Positions 1-11,089 of a stretch of DNA of 64,000 bases are shown here, piece after piece (position 1 is the first letter of the stretch; the number at the start of each line of letters is the position of its first letter). Position numbers and translations under genes: made by a program. Source of the stretch: Zanthoxylum bungeanum (lineage: Eukaryota; Streptophyta; Magnoliopsida; Sapindales; Rutaceae); assembly GCA_019454045.1 (NCBI GenBank), contig SKCR01035546.1:1-64000 (forward strand), written 5' to 3'. The notes beneath the pieces were generated by a model. It was not told the DNA's origin. It did not search any database and worked only from the letters and a program-made list of their open reading frames with translations.

Positions 1-1234
1 AAGAAGCGTTTGTTTGGGGTAACATTCGGAAAGTTGTTAGGGCATACGGTAGTAATGGGAGGGACAGAAGTGGACTCTGTGAGTTTGATGGCTTCCTATA
101 TGTGAGTTTGATGGAGAGCTGTACAAGAGACAGCCAATGGCATCCAGCTGAAATGTTTAAGAAAAGAAGAGGCTCAGAAGGTGATGGAAGAGGTGGTACG
201 CTGGAGTATGTGGACCGCACATGAATGGATTGAATTTGTCTCGTAAGATAATGAGACATCGATTTTACTGGTCGACCATGGAAGCTGACTACGCAAAGTT
301 GGTGAAACACTGTCACGATTGCCAGGCACACGGCAATTTGAACCATATACCGCCTACGAAATTGCACGGACTGTCAGAACCATGGTCTTTCTCAGCGTGG
401 GGTATTGACATGATTGGAGAAATCAGGCCACATGCATCAAATGGACACCGCTTCATAGTAGTGGCGGTAGACTATTTTTTGAAATGGGTGGAAGCCGAGT
501 CATTCTGTAATGTTACTGTGAAGCAGATGGCCAAGTTCATAGCCCGTAATATAGTATGTCGATACGAAATGCCACATCACATAGTGGCAGATAATGGAGT
601 CCAATTTCAGGGAGAAACAAATGCGATGTTGCAGAAGTACATGATAGGGCATCACAAATCATCACCTTACAGGCCACATGCTAACGGGGCGGTGGAGGCG
701 GCCAACAAAACCATAAAGAAAATACTAGCTAAGATGACAGAAAGTGATAAAGATTGGGCTGACAAACTACCATATGCCCTGTGGGGGTATAGAACTTCAG
801 TGAGAACGGCAAAATGAGGCACACCTTATGCTTTAGTTTATGGGATAGAGGCAGTGTTACCAGTGGAAATAGAGATACAATCAATGCAGGTACTAGCAGA
901 GGTAGGATTGCCTGAGCAGGAATGAGCCTCGCAGAGGTTCGAACAGCTAGCATTACTGGATGAGAAAAGGATAAAGGCCTTGCACCACATGCAGCTATAC
1001 CAGAAAAGGTTGGCCAGGACGTTCAACAAGAGGGTGCATCCCACCAAGATCAGAGTAGGTGATTTAGTGCTCAAGCAGTCGAAGCCACTGATAATGGACC
1101 CATGGGGAAAGTTCAGGCCCAATTGGGAAGGGCCCTACCTAGTCAAGAAGGTGATGGGGAATGGGGCAGTGAGACTGTCAGATTTCGAAAGGAACGAGTT
1201 CACCGAGCCCATCAATGTGGACAGGCTGAAATAA
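1..1234 (+). pseudogene. Ty3/gypsy (Tat-like) integrase end of pol, element A
   Basis: This is the integrase of a gypsy retrotransposon, which joins the cDNA copy to host DNA. From 206 on, one frame reads a zinc-binding region (CHDCQ at about 312-326), then the catalytic triad: Asp in GIDMIG, Asp in VADNGVQF and Glu in NGAVEAANK. The C-terminal part (980-1234) includes WGKFRPNWEGPYLV. Two in-frame stops break it, TGA at 815-817 and TGA at 923-925; the second sits where Tat relatives usually have Trp. Upstream, the reading frame shifts near 139 and near 200 (pieces FDGELYKR, then LKCLRKEEAQKVMEEV). Bases 1-100 are not recognisable. The gene is dead but clearly of this family. Confidence 0.88.
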
Positions 1235-1500
1235 TACTTTGCATAAAAAAAGGTTGGGTTGAAAATCCGCAAATGACAGCCCAAGCAAAATATATAGCAT
1301 GAGTGAGCAAGAAAAATGGTTAATTGTAAAATCTGTGAGGAATAGTTAGCGACAGAGGTATCCTTGCAATGCAATTCATTATTTCCTACATATGTACTAA
1401 GAAGTAATGCAAACACCTTTATTGAAATAAATGTTCAAGATGTTCATAGATTGCATAAATCCCAGCTAACTGGGAAAGATTAGAGTTAAGTAATTACAAA
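1235..1500. other. Start of the 3' untranslated region of element A
   Basis: Non-coding sequence between the pol stop and the antisense ORF. I see no motif beyond A-rich tracts. Confidence 0.4.
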
Positions 1501-2662
1501 TCAAGTCTTTTGTTTCTTAGATATTGGACCAAGGTCAGGATATCTACGAGAATGAGCGTTGGGAGGCCCTAGGGCAGCGACGTGCCACGTTCGGCGCTGA
1601 GACCATTTGGTTTGGAAATGTTCCAAAAGACGGCAAGATATGGGCCCACTTTGGAAAGTGCGCTGTCCAGGGACAGGGTGATGGAGACACCCATATTGTC
1701 GAGGAACCCTGGCGGGAAGATAGAATGAGCTGGAGTGCAGGCCGGGAAGGGGTACACAGAGCCCCAGGAAATCCACGGTGACATAACTAAGACGCCACCA
1801 AGGACACATCCACGTGATGTTTGCAGTAGTAAGGCGCAACAGCCACTCATGCCATTCCGCATACGGAAGGTTTTTCTTCATGAAGGCCCGAGCAAGGTGG
1901 TGATGAGGGCCATAAGAAATAAAGGCAGGATCCAGAGGATGAACAATAAGTCTTAACTTCTCTTGCTACCAGATCTGGAAAAAAAAAATTATAGCTCGCT
2001 GATTTGAAAATCTGAAAAGGCGACCCAGGCAAGATAGAGCAATCCACTTAGTTGAAAATCTGAAATGATAAATAGAATAAACTTACAAAATAAGGGGACT
2101 CCCGAGAAACCGGCTTACATGATGGTGTTTTATCCTGTCTAAATCATGAAGCATCTCGGCCAAGATAACGGGGGAGGGATCATGACCACACCGGATTCCC
2201 TCAATAATGTGCAATAAACGATAGTCGCCTCCTGTACTATCACAACCCACTAAGAGGTATTGGGCCAAGATACAGAATAAGACTACACTTTTCCAAGGGC
2301 GGGACCCTACCTCCATCCTGGAAGTTACACGTAAAAGGACTTATGACTCAATGGACGAAGCACAAGATAATACCTTTTGCATCCTCAGGACAATAAAGGA
2401 AAGCTTCGGAGGCTTCTTGAGGGTATTGACATTGGAAATACGGCATCGCTGGAAGGGTAGTATGAGAAAAATGCAAGCCCAGAATGGCAGCAAACTCCTC
2501 AGGGAGAGGGCATATTTCGAAATCTGGGAATCGAAAGACATGATTTTCAGTATCCTAAAAAGATGAGGCCTCTTTCAAAAAGGCGTAATCCACCTTGACT
2601 CGGCGCAGGTAGCGGAGAATGTGATATAGCATGATGATATGGAAGGCCCCACCATATGGTTC
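1501..2662 (-). pseudogene. Antisense additional ORF of element A, DUF7745/plant-mobile-domain-like
   Basis: Read on the minus strand, this stretch carries protein-like sequence unrelated to pol. It starts near 2662 with LYHILRYLRRVKVDYAFL, followed after a TAG by HVFRFPDFEICPLPEEF. Next come LAQYLLVGCDS and VILAEMLHDLDRIKHH (2083-2316), and finally a 126-residue piece (1501-1881) with WMCPWW and VPLPGLHSSSFYLPARVPRQ. Patterns like 'F-P-[LI]-EEF', 'LILAE-L--LD' and 'W---P-W ... VPL-G' are typical of the plant mobile-domain/DUF7745 proteins found in plant genomes and in antisense ORFs of Tat elements. Splice-like signals lie between about 2083 and 1970 on the minus strand (GTAAGTTT, then pyrimidine-rich tracts ending in CAG). 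At least two stops and frame changes make it a relic. The family name rests on memory of motifs, not on a search. Confidence 0.6.
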
Positions 2663-2987
2663 ATCTTGACCAAGTACAAACAGCGGAGATCAGAAAGCTA
2701 AACCAAGACTAGGGGTGACCAGTCTACCACACCGTGAATCAAGGACATGACAAGATATTTTGATTCATGAGACTAGAGAGAAGACTGAGCAGTCGCCTAG
2801 AGAACTGGTGGAAGACCTAACCCAACAGAATAGGAAATTCATGCATGCATGCATACACGTAACGTATTTTTGCATTCTTTTTTGTGTTTGTTTCGTTTTG
2901 CATTCACAAGTTTCAAAGAAGAAAAAGAGAAAGCGGCAAAGACAAGCCAACCAGAATCAACAACATATGAGTAGTAGTTTTGGGGAT
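2663..2987. other. Element A 3' UTR between antisense ORF and tandem arrays
   Basis: No gene seen. It holds a short ATGC-type run near 2842-2852 and a pyrimidine tract near 2876-2890. On the minus strand it would be the upstream region of the antisense ORF, so any promoter for that ORF would be expected here. Confidence 0.35.
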
Positions 2988-3600
2988 GAGTCCCAGGGTT
3001 GAGGCCCATATCAGTATCAGTTTTAGGGCGAGGCCCACGACAGTATCAGTCTGGGGGCGAGGCCGACATCAGTGTCTGTATGGGGGTGAGGACCACATTA
3101 GTTTCAGTTTGGGGTTGAGGCCCATATCAGTATTCGTTTGGGGATGAGTCCCGGGGTTGAGGCCCACATCAGTATCAGTTTGGGGCGAGGCCCACATCAG
3201 TTTGGGGCAAGGCCCACATCAGTTTCAGTCTGGGGGCGAGGCCCACATCAATATCAGTTTGGGGCGAGGCCCACATCAGTATCAACTCAGGGTCGAGGCC
3301 CACCTTATCAGCAGTTTGGGGAATGAATCCCAGGGCCGAGGCCCACATCATCAGAATTTGGAATGAATCCAGGGAATGAATCCCAAGGCTGAGGCCCACG
3401 TCGTCAGAATTTGGAATGAATCCAGGGAATGAATCCCAAGGCCGAGGCTCACGTCGTCAGAATTTGGAATGAATCCAGGGAATGAATCCCAGGGCCGAGG
3501 CCCACGTCGTCAGAATTTGGAATGAATCCTAGGGCCAAGGCCCACATCAGCATCAGTCTGGGGGCGAGGCCCATATTAGCATCAGTATCAATCTTGTCGG
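2988..3600 (+). repeat. Tandem array 1: GGGGCGAGGCCCACATCAGT units
   Basis: About 20 units of roughly 25-30 bases built on GGGGCGAGGCCCACATCAGT followed by ATCAGTTT. Between 3340 and 3540 a second level appears, a unit of about 62 bases containing GTCAGAATTTGGAATGAATC and GAATCCCAAGGCCGAGGCCC, repeated three to four times. The units also read as open frames such as RPTSVSVWG, which is a by-product of the repeat length. Confidence 0.9.
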
Positions 3601-4204
3601 GTATGGCACTCTGGAGGCGAGACCTACATCAGATATCAGTTTTAGTTTTTCCAGGTATGGCATTCTGGGGGCGAGGCCCACACTAGCATCAGTATCAGCA
3701 TTGCCGGGTATGGCATTTTAGGGGCGAGGCCCACATTGGTTCAGTATCAGTTTACCGGGTATGGCATTCTGGGGGCGAGGCCCATATTACATCAGATCAG
3801 TTTCTGCCGGGTATGGTATTCTGGAGGCGTGCCCACATCATCATCAGAATCAGTCTTACCGGGAATGGAGATATCAGATCAGTTTTGCCAGGTACGGCAC
3901 TCCGGGTAGGGAGACATCAGGTCAGTTTTGCCAGGTACGGCACTCCGGGTATGGAGACATCAGATCAGTTTGCCAGGTACAGCACTCCATATATGGAGAT
4001 ATCAGATCAGCCAGGTACGGCACTCCGAGTACGAAGACATCAGATCAGTTCTGCCAGATATATCATTCTGGGGGCGAGGCCCACATAGCATCAGATCAAT
4101 TTCTGCCGGGTATGGCATTCTGGGGGCGAGGCCCACATTACATAAGATCAGTTTCTGTCGGGTATGGCTTTCTGGGGGCGAGGCCCACATTACATCATAT
4201 CAGT
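3590..4204 (+). repeat. Tandem arrays 2 and 3: GCCGGGTATGGCATTCTGGG and GCCAGGTACGGCACTCC units
   Basis: Units of about 52-56 bases carry GCCGGGTATGGCATTCTGGG joined to GGGCGAGGCCCACAT and ATCAGATCAGTTT (3590-3850 and 4060-4204). Between them (3880-4060) lie units of about 42-45 bases with GCCAGGTACGGCACTCC and GGAGACATCAGATCAG. Array 1 motifs persist inside these longer units, so the arrays grew out of one another. Confidence 0.88.
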
Positions 4205-4462
4205 TTAGTCCGGGAATGGACACGCCGAGAATGGCACGCCGGGAATGGCACTCCGAGAATGGAGATATAGTCCGGGAATGGACACGCCGAGAATGGCACG
4301 CCAGAAATGGCACTCCGAGAATGGAGATATAGTCCAGGAATGGACAGCTCGAGAATGAGCACGCCGAGAATGGCACGCCGGGAATGGCACTCCGAGAATG
4401 AAGATATAGTCTGGGAATGGACAGCTCGAGAATGAGCACGCCGAGAATGGCACACTGGGAAT
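4205..4462 (+). repeat. Tandem array 4: GGGAATGGACACGCCGAGAA units
   Basis: Four units of about 61-66 bases, each containing GAATGGACACGCCGAGAATG (or its CAGCTCGAGAATGAGCAC variant), CCGGGAATGGCACTCCGAGA and ATGGAGATATAGTC. The core GCCGGGAATGGCAC matches GCCGGGTATGGCAT of the preceding array. Confidence 0.88.
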
Positions 4463-4474
4463 GGTACAACAACA

Positions 4475-4915
4475 TAAACTGTGACACCCTAGGTACGGGG
4501 TTAGCACGCCAGATACGACATTCAGACCACTGCGACACCATAGGTACTGGGTTAGCACGCAAGGTACGGCATGTGGACTACTGCGACACCCTAGGTACGG
4601 GGTTAGCATTCAGACATTTTTGGCTCTCTAAGTACGGAGACGTCACCGCGACACCCTAGGTACGGGGTTAGCATCCAGACATTTGAGGAACTCTAGGTAC
4701 GGAGGCGTCACCGCGACACCCTAGGTACGGGGTTAGCATTCAGACCAAAGCGACACCCTAGGTATGGGGTTAGCACGCCAGGTACGACATGTGGACTATT
4801 CAAACATATGTGGCTCTCTAGGTACAGAGACGTCACCGCGACACCCTAGGTACGGGGTTAGCATTCAGACAACTGCGACACCCTAGGTACGGGGTTAGCA
4901 CGCCAGGAACGGCAT
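4475..4915 (+). repeat. Tandem array 5: CGACACCCTAGGTACGGGGT units
   Basis: About nine units of variable length (roughly 45-65 bases) share GCGACACCCTAGGTACGGGG and TTAGCACGCCAGGTACG or TTAGCATTCAGAC. One further isolated unit recurs at 5092-5130, just before element F. Confidence 0.88.
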
Positions 4916-5091
4916 TGTGGATTATATTGACTACGAGGACTACCGGGATTATGTGGACTACCGTGGGTATGTGGATTATGTGGACTACCGAGGGGACTAT
5001 CGGGATTACGTGGATACCGTGGAGTTGGAGTATGTGGACTACCATGGGACTACCGTGGAGTATTATGGGATATGTTGGACACCGGGACTAC
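4916..5091 (+). repeat. Tandem array 6: short GTGGACTACCG units
   Basis: Short units of about 9-12 bases based on GTGGACTACCG, GTGGATTATG and GGGACTACCG. The frame across them encodes Asp/Tyr-rich nonsense (MDYIDYEDYRDYV), a consequence of the repeat rather than evidence of a gene. Confidence 0.8.
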
Positions 5092-5157
5092 CGCGACACC
5101 CTAGGTACGGGGTTTAGTACGCCAGGAATGGCACATCATCAAATCAGCTAGGAACAA

Positions 5158-5162
5158 CAGGC
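5158..5162 (+). repeat. Target-site duplication of element F, left copy
   Basis: CAGGC, identical to 15187-15191 on the other side of element F. Confidence 0.9.
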
Positions 5163-7179
5163 TGTTGGTTTATTCTAAGGTCCCAAGATCAAATCAAGAC
5201 ATGAAATAATGTGTGAACACACCAACGGAGGTAGCGGAATACTCACATTGATCGGTTGAGTCGATTTGGAGACGAATGAACCCAAAAAACGCACTGCCAT
5301 GTAAGCCTACTGCATGCAGTCCACTGCCTACAAAAACAGAAAATTGAGTGAAAAAACGGAGCTCCTAGCTACGTCGGATGGATCCCGTCTCATGGTCGAA
5401 CCTCCCTACCACCTTCGCAAGACTTGTAAGTGTGCTAGCACTTGATTTCTCACCATGAGAAACCACTCTTGCTTCCCTTTGTTCACGCCAAATGGTTCAA
5501 AACCAGTGAACATTTGTTCATTTGGGCGTGAGAGAGAAGAGAGCATTTGAGAGAGAAAATGTGTTTGTATTAAGTTAAATGATTTACCAAAAATCAATTT
5601 ATATTTATGCCATAATATTTATTAATTAATAATAAAATTATGACACAAAACATGCAATGGCTTAGAGTGTCAAACACTCAAACTCCATGCAATGACATTG
5701 AGTGCATTGTACACTATCTACATGCAATGCATTAGAATGACATGTGTCATGTGGGCCCCACACGTTTCCAAATGAAAGTGGGCCCACGTGCACTCACGCG
5801 TTCGGGTTCGATATTTCCGAAATACCGAGCTTACGTCGCGACGTTAATTCAATCGAATTTAAATAAATAATTGCGCCTAGCGAAATTATTATTTACGTCG
5901 CTAACGAATTAATTCTAAATTAACTCGTTTGCCCGAATTAAAATCTAATTTTAATTCCGCGTCGAAATCTAATTTCGTCTAATATATCGAATATATTAAT
6001 ACATCGATTAATTCCGAATTAATCGTTCTCTCTCTTTAGACGACATTTTATCCCGGATAAAATATCTCCGTTATTAATCCTAGATTAATTTTCTCTCTCT
6101 TCTATATAATCCCAGATTATTCAAGAGTGCGAGTTGTGCGTCATCGGTGGATTATCGGGAAGCGACCCATGAGATCCCCGGATAATCTGGCAGTAAATAC
6201 GGTCGTCGGAGTATCCGAATCACGTACGTACCAAGTACTACGTTCTACCGATTTACGAGACAAGGTCGACTCCTAGCAAAGCACCAAGTCTACCCAATTC
6301 TCCGGACATATCCATTTAAGAATATTAAGATCTGTATCAAGCGTAGTATACAATTGTATTGTGTATATCGGCCCAGTATCGGATAATCACGTGCTAGGGC
6401 TGGGGCTGGATAAGTGTCTGCCCCGTCCGAAACACATATCGGATGTCTGGTAACTAGTCTCTATAATCGGATATTCATGACCTGGTCATAATATCACGAT
6501 TGGATGCGCATCACTTTAAGAGCACTAATACCGTATCCTGCGTGACATCATCTCCATTATGACTGGAGTGACACTTCCGTCTTGACATCACATCCAATAC
6601 ACTACGATTCTCTGATAAACCCAGAAGAGGTGAACACAGAACCAGTTAAGATCCCCCACCACCAAAACCAAAGTTTACCGATTGTCGTAAGTATTAGCGA
6701 TGTAAGTCTCAGGTTAAGACTATACACACCTACCTTGATTTCGGCCTCCCATAGACACCTAGTCATAATACCAATGGGATTCCGAAGGGTCTATCCAGAG
6801 CGAAGCTGTTTCCCGTACCATCGGTGAAACACGACCTCCTATCGCACTTGCACAAGTATCCAATACTTATATATATGAGAACTATGCCGTTGTGCCCTCA
6901 CAACGCGCACAAGTGCAATACTAGCCTATTCCGCATTATCGATGTCCAGTCTCGATAATACTACGGCTAGGGATATTTAATGATTAATCCTTCGTGGACT
7001 GATACTGTCTCATATCATCTCAATCCAGGAACTAATCATAGGGACCTCTCTTCATTTATATATCTATGGTGATCTAATCACAAATGACGAGAGTGCAATT
7101 TCCTTGTTACATAGTTAATTTGCTACAACAACACAATGATCTGTGCAAATAGTGACGCTATGGGTCATATTATCCAACA
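5163..7179 (-). repeat. Element F 3' LTR
   Basis: Direct repeat partner of 13170-15186. Because the element lies on the minus strand, this left copy is its 3' LTR. The LTR contains no real gene; the short open frame at 6582-6827 occurs identically in both LTRs. Confidence 0.93.
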
Positions 7180-7192
7180 ATCTCCCACTTGG
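7180..7192 (-). other. Polypurine tract of element F
   Basis: The minus strand reads CCAAGTGGGAGAT directly before the LTR start TGTTGG. This is the usual position and form of the plus-strand primer of copia elements. Confidence 0.75.
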
Positions 7193-9380
7193 CACATAGC
7201 CAGTCACTCGAGTGTCTACACCCGAACTATGTAGGTTCGCTCAAATTGCTGAGGAAAGGTTTTCGTCAGCGGATTTGTTTGATTATCGTTTGACGCGATT
7301 TATACGATCATCACATCGCCACGATGTATGATCCGAACGAATCAGATGATATAGAAGTATATATCTGGATCGTCGATGAGACCTTTAATTCCTTAGCCTG
7401 TGCTGACGCCTAGCTCAGCTGCTAACAGAACTATATCTAATCTAATTAGATTTATTTTCGACCCAAAAGTCTTCTATTGCTGCCTCAGCTGCAGCAATAA
7501 TCCGCATTTGTTGTTTATTCGGCAACAGTTATCTTGCTTGGAAGATTTCCAGCTCACTGTCCCGTTATTCAAACTTTATAGTACCGCAGTATTTAATTGT
7601 TTGGAAACTTGCAGCAGTGATCCCAGTCACTTCAAGTTCTCCTTCTCCATAGTTTAAGATAGCATCTTTAGTTCTCTGAGATACTAACAGATGTTCTTAA
7701 CTTCAATCCAGTGACTGTCACTTGGATTGACCTGATTGTGACTCCATATGCTCGAAGCGTATGAGACACCAATACAAGTACATTTTAAATGTACAATTTC
7801 CCAGAGAGTGTTAACAACTCCAAATCTATCCCAGTAGATCTTTATTCCTTGAATAAAGGTTGTTACTCCCCAGAATTCTACGGAGAATTTCTATTGAAAG
7901 CCAAGCTTTCACAATTGCTTTATGGGAATTTCACTGTCAGTGCGCTCTCCCACTAACCTCCTTATATACACAAGAATTATTTCGTTTTGAGTCAAATCAT
8001 AAACCATTATGATTATTTCAAAACGACAGTTCCAAGAACCTTATGCTTGCATCAATCCAAACATGGATCGAATAACCCGCAAACCTTGTTTGTCGGTTAT
8101 ACAAAATCGTCAGGATGTTGTAAACATCCTCCAAAAGGTTTCCTTTTCAGGAAAGCGATTTTGATTTGTAACTGACATATTTCATAAATGAAATATACAG
8201 TTATCAACAAGCATCTTCAAAATGGATTTACCATGGCAACAGGTAAAAGGTTGAACCGTTATTAACATAATGTTGATAACGATACCTTTCCGTCAAAAAC
8301 CTAGTTTGCACGTTGGTATGTTGCCTTCCATGTATGTCTTCCTTGAAGACGTTTAATGTACCATAGGCACAACGCCTTGTGGTACAACAACTAGTATCCA
8401 AACATAGTTGTTATACATGGAATCCATTTCGGACTCATGGCACTTTGCCATAACAGGGAGTCGATACCTCGTATCACTTCCTCATAACGTAGTCGGATGG
8501 TACACCTCCATAAGATTGACATCTTTATGAGGTTAGATCAGAAACCCATACCCTAGGTTGTTTTCTGACTCTATCCGATCTACGAAGTTCTTGTGTATTT
8601 GAAGATTAATGGTATAGATTCATCATAGATGAACTATTTGTGTTCCATTAAGGACTTCGTGCCTTGAACAGTATTACTCCGATTTTCATCGAGTATCACT
8701 ATCCTCCCACTGACCACTGCATATCGGTATTCCTCTCAGGAAAACCGCATGGTGAGCAACAATACATTGTTCTCATGTGGGATTTATAAGTACTATACTT
8801 AAGGTTTCCCTTAGGATAACCTATATTGGCACTTATCCAATTTGGGTCCTTAGTTTGGTATCATCCAAACGCTATGCCTGGCATACCCAAATTATCAGGA
8901 ATGAGAAACCTCGTTTCTTCCCTGTTCATATCCTATATGATATCTGTCAAACAGATTTATATGGAACCTTATTCTAAATAAGTTTTGCACTGTTAATACA
9001 TATCCTGTTGAAGGAAATAGTAGCTCAGAGCGACTCGTGATAAACCTTATCATGTCCAACAAAATTCGGTTTTTAGTTCGGACACACCGTCTAACTGACG
9101 TGTCTCGGGAGGAGTCCTCATCGAAAGAATACCGTACTCTTTCATGTACGTATGAAACTTACTGCTTAAGTATTTTCCATTACGGTATTACCGTGGCGGA
9201 ATAATACTATAGCCGATCTGTTTGTCTACTTCGTGTCGAAACTCTAAAGTTTCCGATCTGTGTTCTTCAAAAGAAACACATAACCACAACGTGATGTCAC
9301 ATCCGTTAAGGTCACGAAATATTCATGTTCACATCTAGCCTAGCTAGATATGGGCCCACTTACTTCACCATGAATAGGGC
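7193..9380 (-). pseudogene. Degraded copia pol (integrase end, RT, RNase H) of element F
   Basis: On the minus strand the region matches, piece by piece and in order, the better readable pol relic of element D at 27030-29130. Examples are the integrase-end block near 8730-8940 (KLDKCQY, and VAHHAVFL in another frame), the RT block around 7950-8350, and the tail near 7220-7260 that matches copia RNase H ends. No open frame longer than about 85 codons survives and stops are dense. In an intact element this polyprotein part would copy RNA into DNA and integrate it in a virus-like particle. Here it cannot be translated. Confidence 0.7.
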
Positions 9381-9439
9381 TAACAGATCGGTGGCCCTTT
9401 TACTATTACCAAGTAAATAGTATTTTAGGTATTTAACCT

Positions 9440-9612
9440 AATAAACTAGATTCGTAGACCTTATTTGAATAGTCAAATCAGTCCTAGTACCCACTCTTTA
9501 AAGTGTGGATATACGAGTCTTGTTTAATAAACTAGATTCGTAGACCTTATTTGAATAGTCAAATCAGTCCTAGTACCCACTCTTCAAAAGTGTGGATATA
9601 CGAGTCTTGTTT
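9440..9612. repeat. 86-base tandem duplication inside element F
   Basis: Two adjacent copies with a period of 86 bases, each starting AATAAACTAGATTCGTAGAC and ending near ACGAGTCTTGTTT. They differ by a couple of bases (TTTAAAG against TTCAAAAG). Element D has a single copy of the core (near 26800-26830). Confidence 0.88.
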
Positions 9613-10062
9613 AATTGTGTCCCAGACAACAATGCCACAAATAAGTCTCTATTGATCAAATCAATTTGAGCTATTTATTTGTCATTTTATGTTTGAGATT
9701 TTATTTATATTCAAAATATAAATTCTGTTATTTACATCCAATGTATTTATCTCAGTATCATCTTTATATATTGAAACACTTTAGTGTTCTAGAATATAAA
9801 GGTTTTATCCGCAATGGATTAAACACTGATATAGAGATAATGTCTCTAGTAACTAGTTACATTATAACATTCCTAATTTAAGTACATACCCAAAGGGTAG
9901 TTCCTAAACTTAGGTATCTACGGTCGAAACAGCGACTTTCGTCCCGTTTCCAATTCGCAGAGAAATCTCGGCTTGAAGCCAGTATCCAGCTCACAGCGGA
10001 TTCTGAACGTCAATACATATATTTTATGTACCACACTAAGTATTTAAAATCCAATTTTAATA

Positions 10063-10305
10063 CTAGTAGTGAACATAACTTTGACAAATATTTTTAAAGT
10101 TAGAGCCTCGCCCTTTCTTTAATTCCTTCGTGTCTTCCATATCCAAATGGTAGTCACTTTGGGATATGTCAATTATCCTTTTCAATATTTCACAAACCTT
10201 TGGCCAAGCCTTGGGTTTCGGAATATCGAAACGATGTGCACCTTGTGCTACATGCCCAATTGCAAACTTTGACTTTTCTCCACTAGAATAGTCAATTAAT
10301 TGCAA
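10063..10305 (-). CDS. Hypothetical 80-residue ORF in element F, sense to the element
   Basis: An open frame of 80 codons on the same strand as element F. It is lysine-rich and not low-complexity (FDIPKPKAWPKVCEILKR, then DYHLDMEDTKELKKGRG). I do not recognise it. It lies in a segment of about 1.5 kb (roughly 9640-11130) that element D lacks, upstream of the pol relic, where a gag gene would be expected. It could be a gag remnant or captured sequence. There is no sign that it is translated. Confidence 0.25.
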   Translation of the reverse strand: MQLIDYSSGEKSKFAIGHVAQGAHRFDIPKPKAWPKVCEILKRIIDISQSDYHLDMEDTKELKKGRGSNFKNICQSYVHY

Positions 10306-10569
10306 TTTTAATACTTTTAAATCTAAAGATAGATTTATTGTAAGTATATTAATTAAGCACTAAAGTCATCATCACATAAATCTTCCAAAGACTTTATGCT
10401 CTACTATTTGCTTAATTATGGGCTTAGTCATAATAAGTTATTTTATCAAATAAATTAACCTATTATTAATTCCCAATTGAAAATTAAATCATTTAAAACA
10501 TTTAATCCAAGGATTATATATTTTAAATATTCAACCTTTCAATTCTTTACTTGATTTTAATAGTCCAAC

Positions 10570-10870
10570 TATTTAATCAATTAATAAGGTACTATTTATT
10601 ATAATGATTACAATAATCCAATTTTTAATCAACTATAATTTTAATATGATTACTATAATCCAATTATAAAATCAACTATCATTAATTCAATTATATTGAT
10701 ACTATAATCCAATTACAAATCAACTATATATAATATTATAATCAACTATAATTTTATATTGATTACTATAATCCCATTATAAAATCAACTATCATTTAAT
10801 TCAATATATTGATTACTATAATCCAATTATAAATCAACTATATATTGAATGAGTTTGTATATAGTCCAAC
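10570..10870. repeat. AT-rich tandem repeats in element F
   Basis: About five imperfect units of roughly 55-65 bases built on GATTACTATAATCCAATTAT and AAATCAACTAT. This stretch is absent from element D. Confidence 0.8.
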
Positions 10871-11089
10871 TATATATATTTTTAAAACAACATAAAATAT
10901 TAGTCCGACTAATACTTTTGATTAATATGACGAGTAAAATAAAATGAGCGTGTTTAGCGAGTATTCGAACGAATGTTGCAAATTCAATACTTGCCTCCCA
11001 CTATTTTTCGTCGAGCCTCTAACCCTCTGTGGAGTACTCGGGAAACCGTGTTTCCTAGTGGGCTAGGATCCTATTAAATAACACACAAC

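Noticed and set aside
729..1416. Minus-strand frames of 74-94 codons over the integrase
   Set aside because: Shadows of the real integrase frame on the plus strand.
3138..4660. Many open frames of 60-170 codons in both strands
   Set aside because: They run across tandem arrays and repeat the same short peptides; unit lengths keep frames open by chance.
2988..5091. CRISPR-like alternation of repeats and spacers
   Set aside because: Units are diverged, contiguous and of variable length, inside a plant retrotransposon; there are no unique spacers or cas genes.
6582..6827. 81-codon ORF, repeated identically at 14589-14834
   Set aside because: It lies in both LTRs of F and matches no protein pattern; the identity only reflects the LTR pair.
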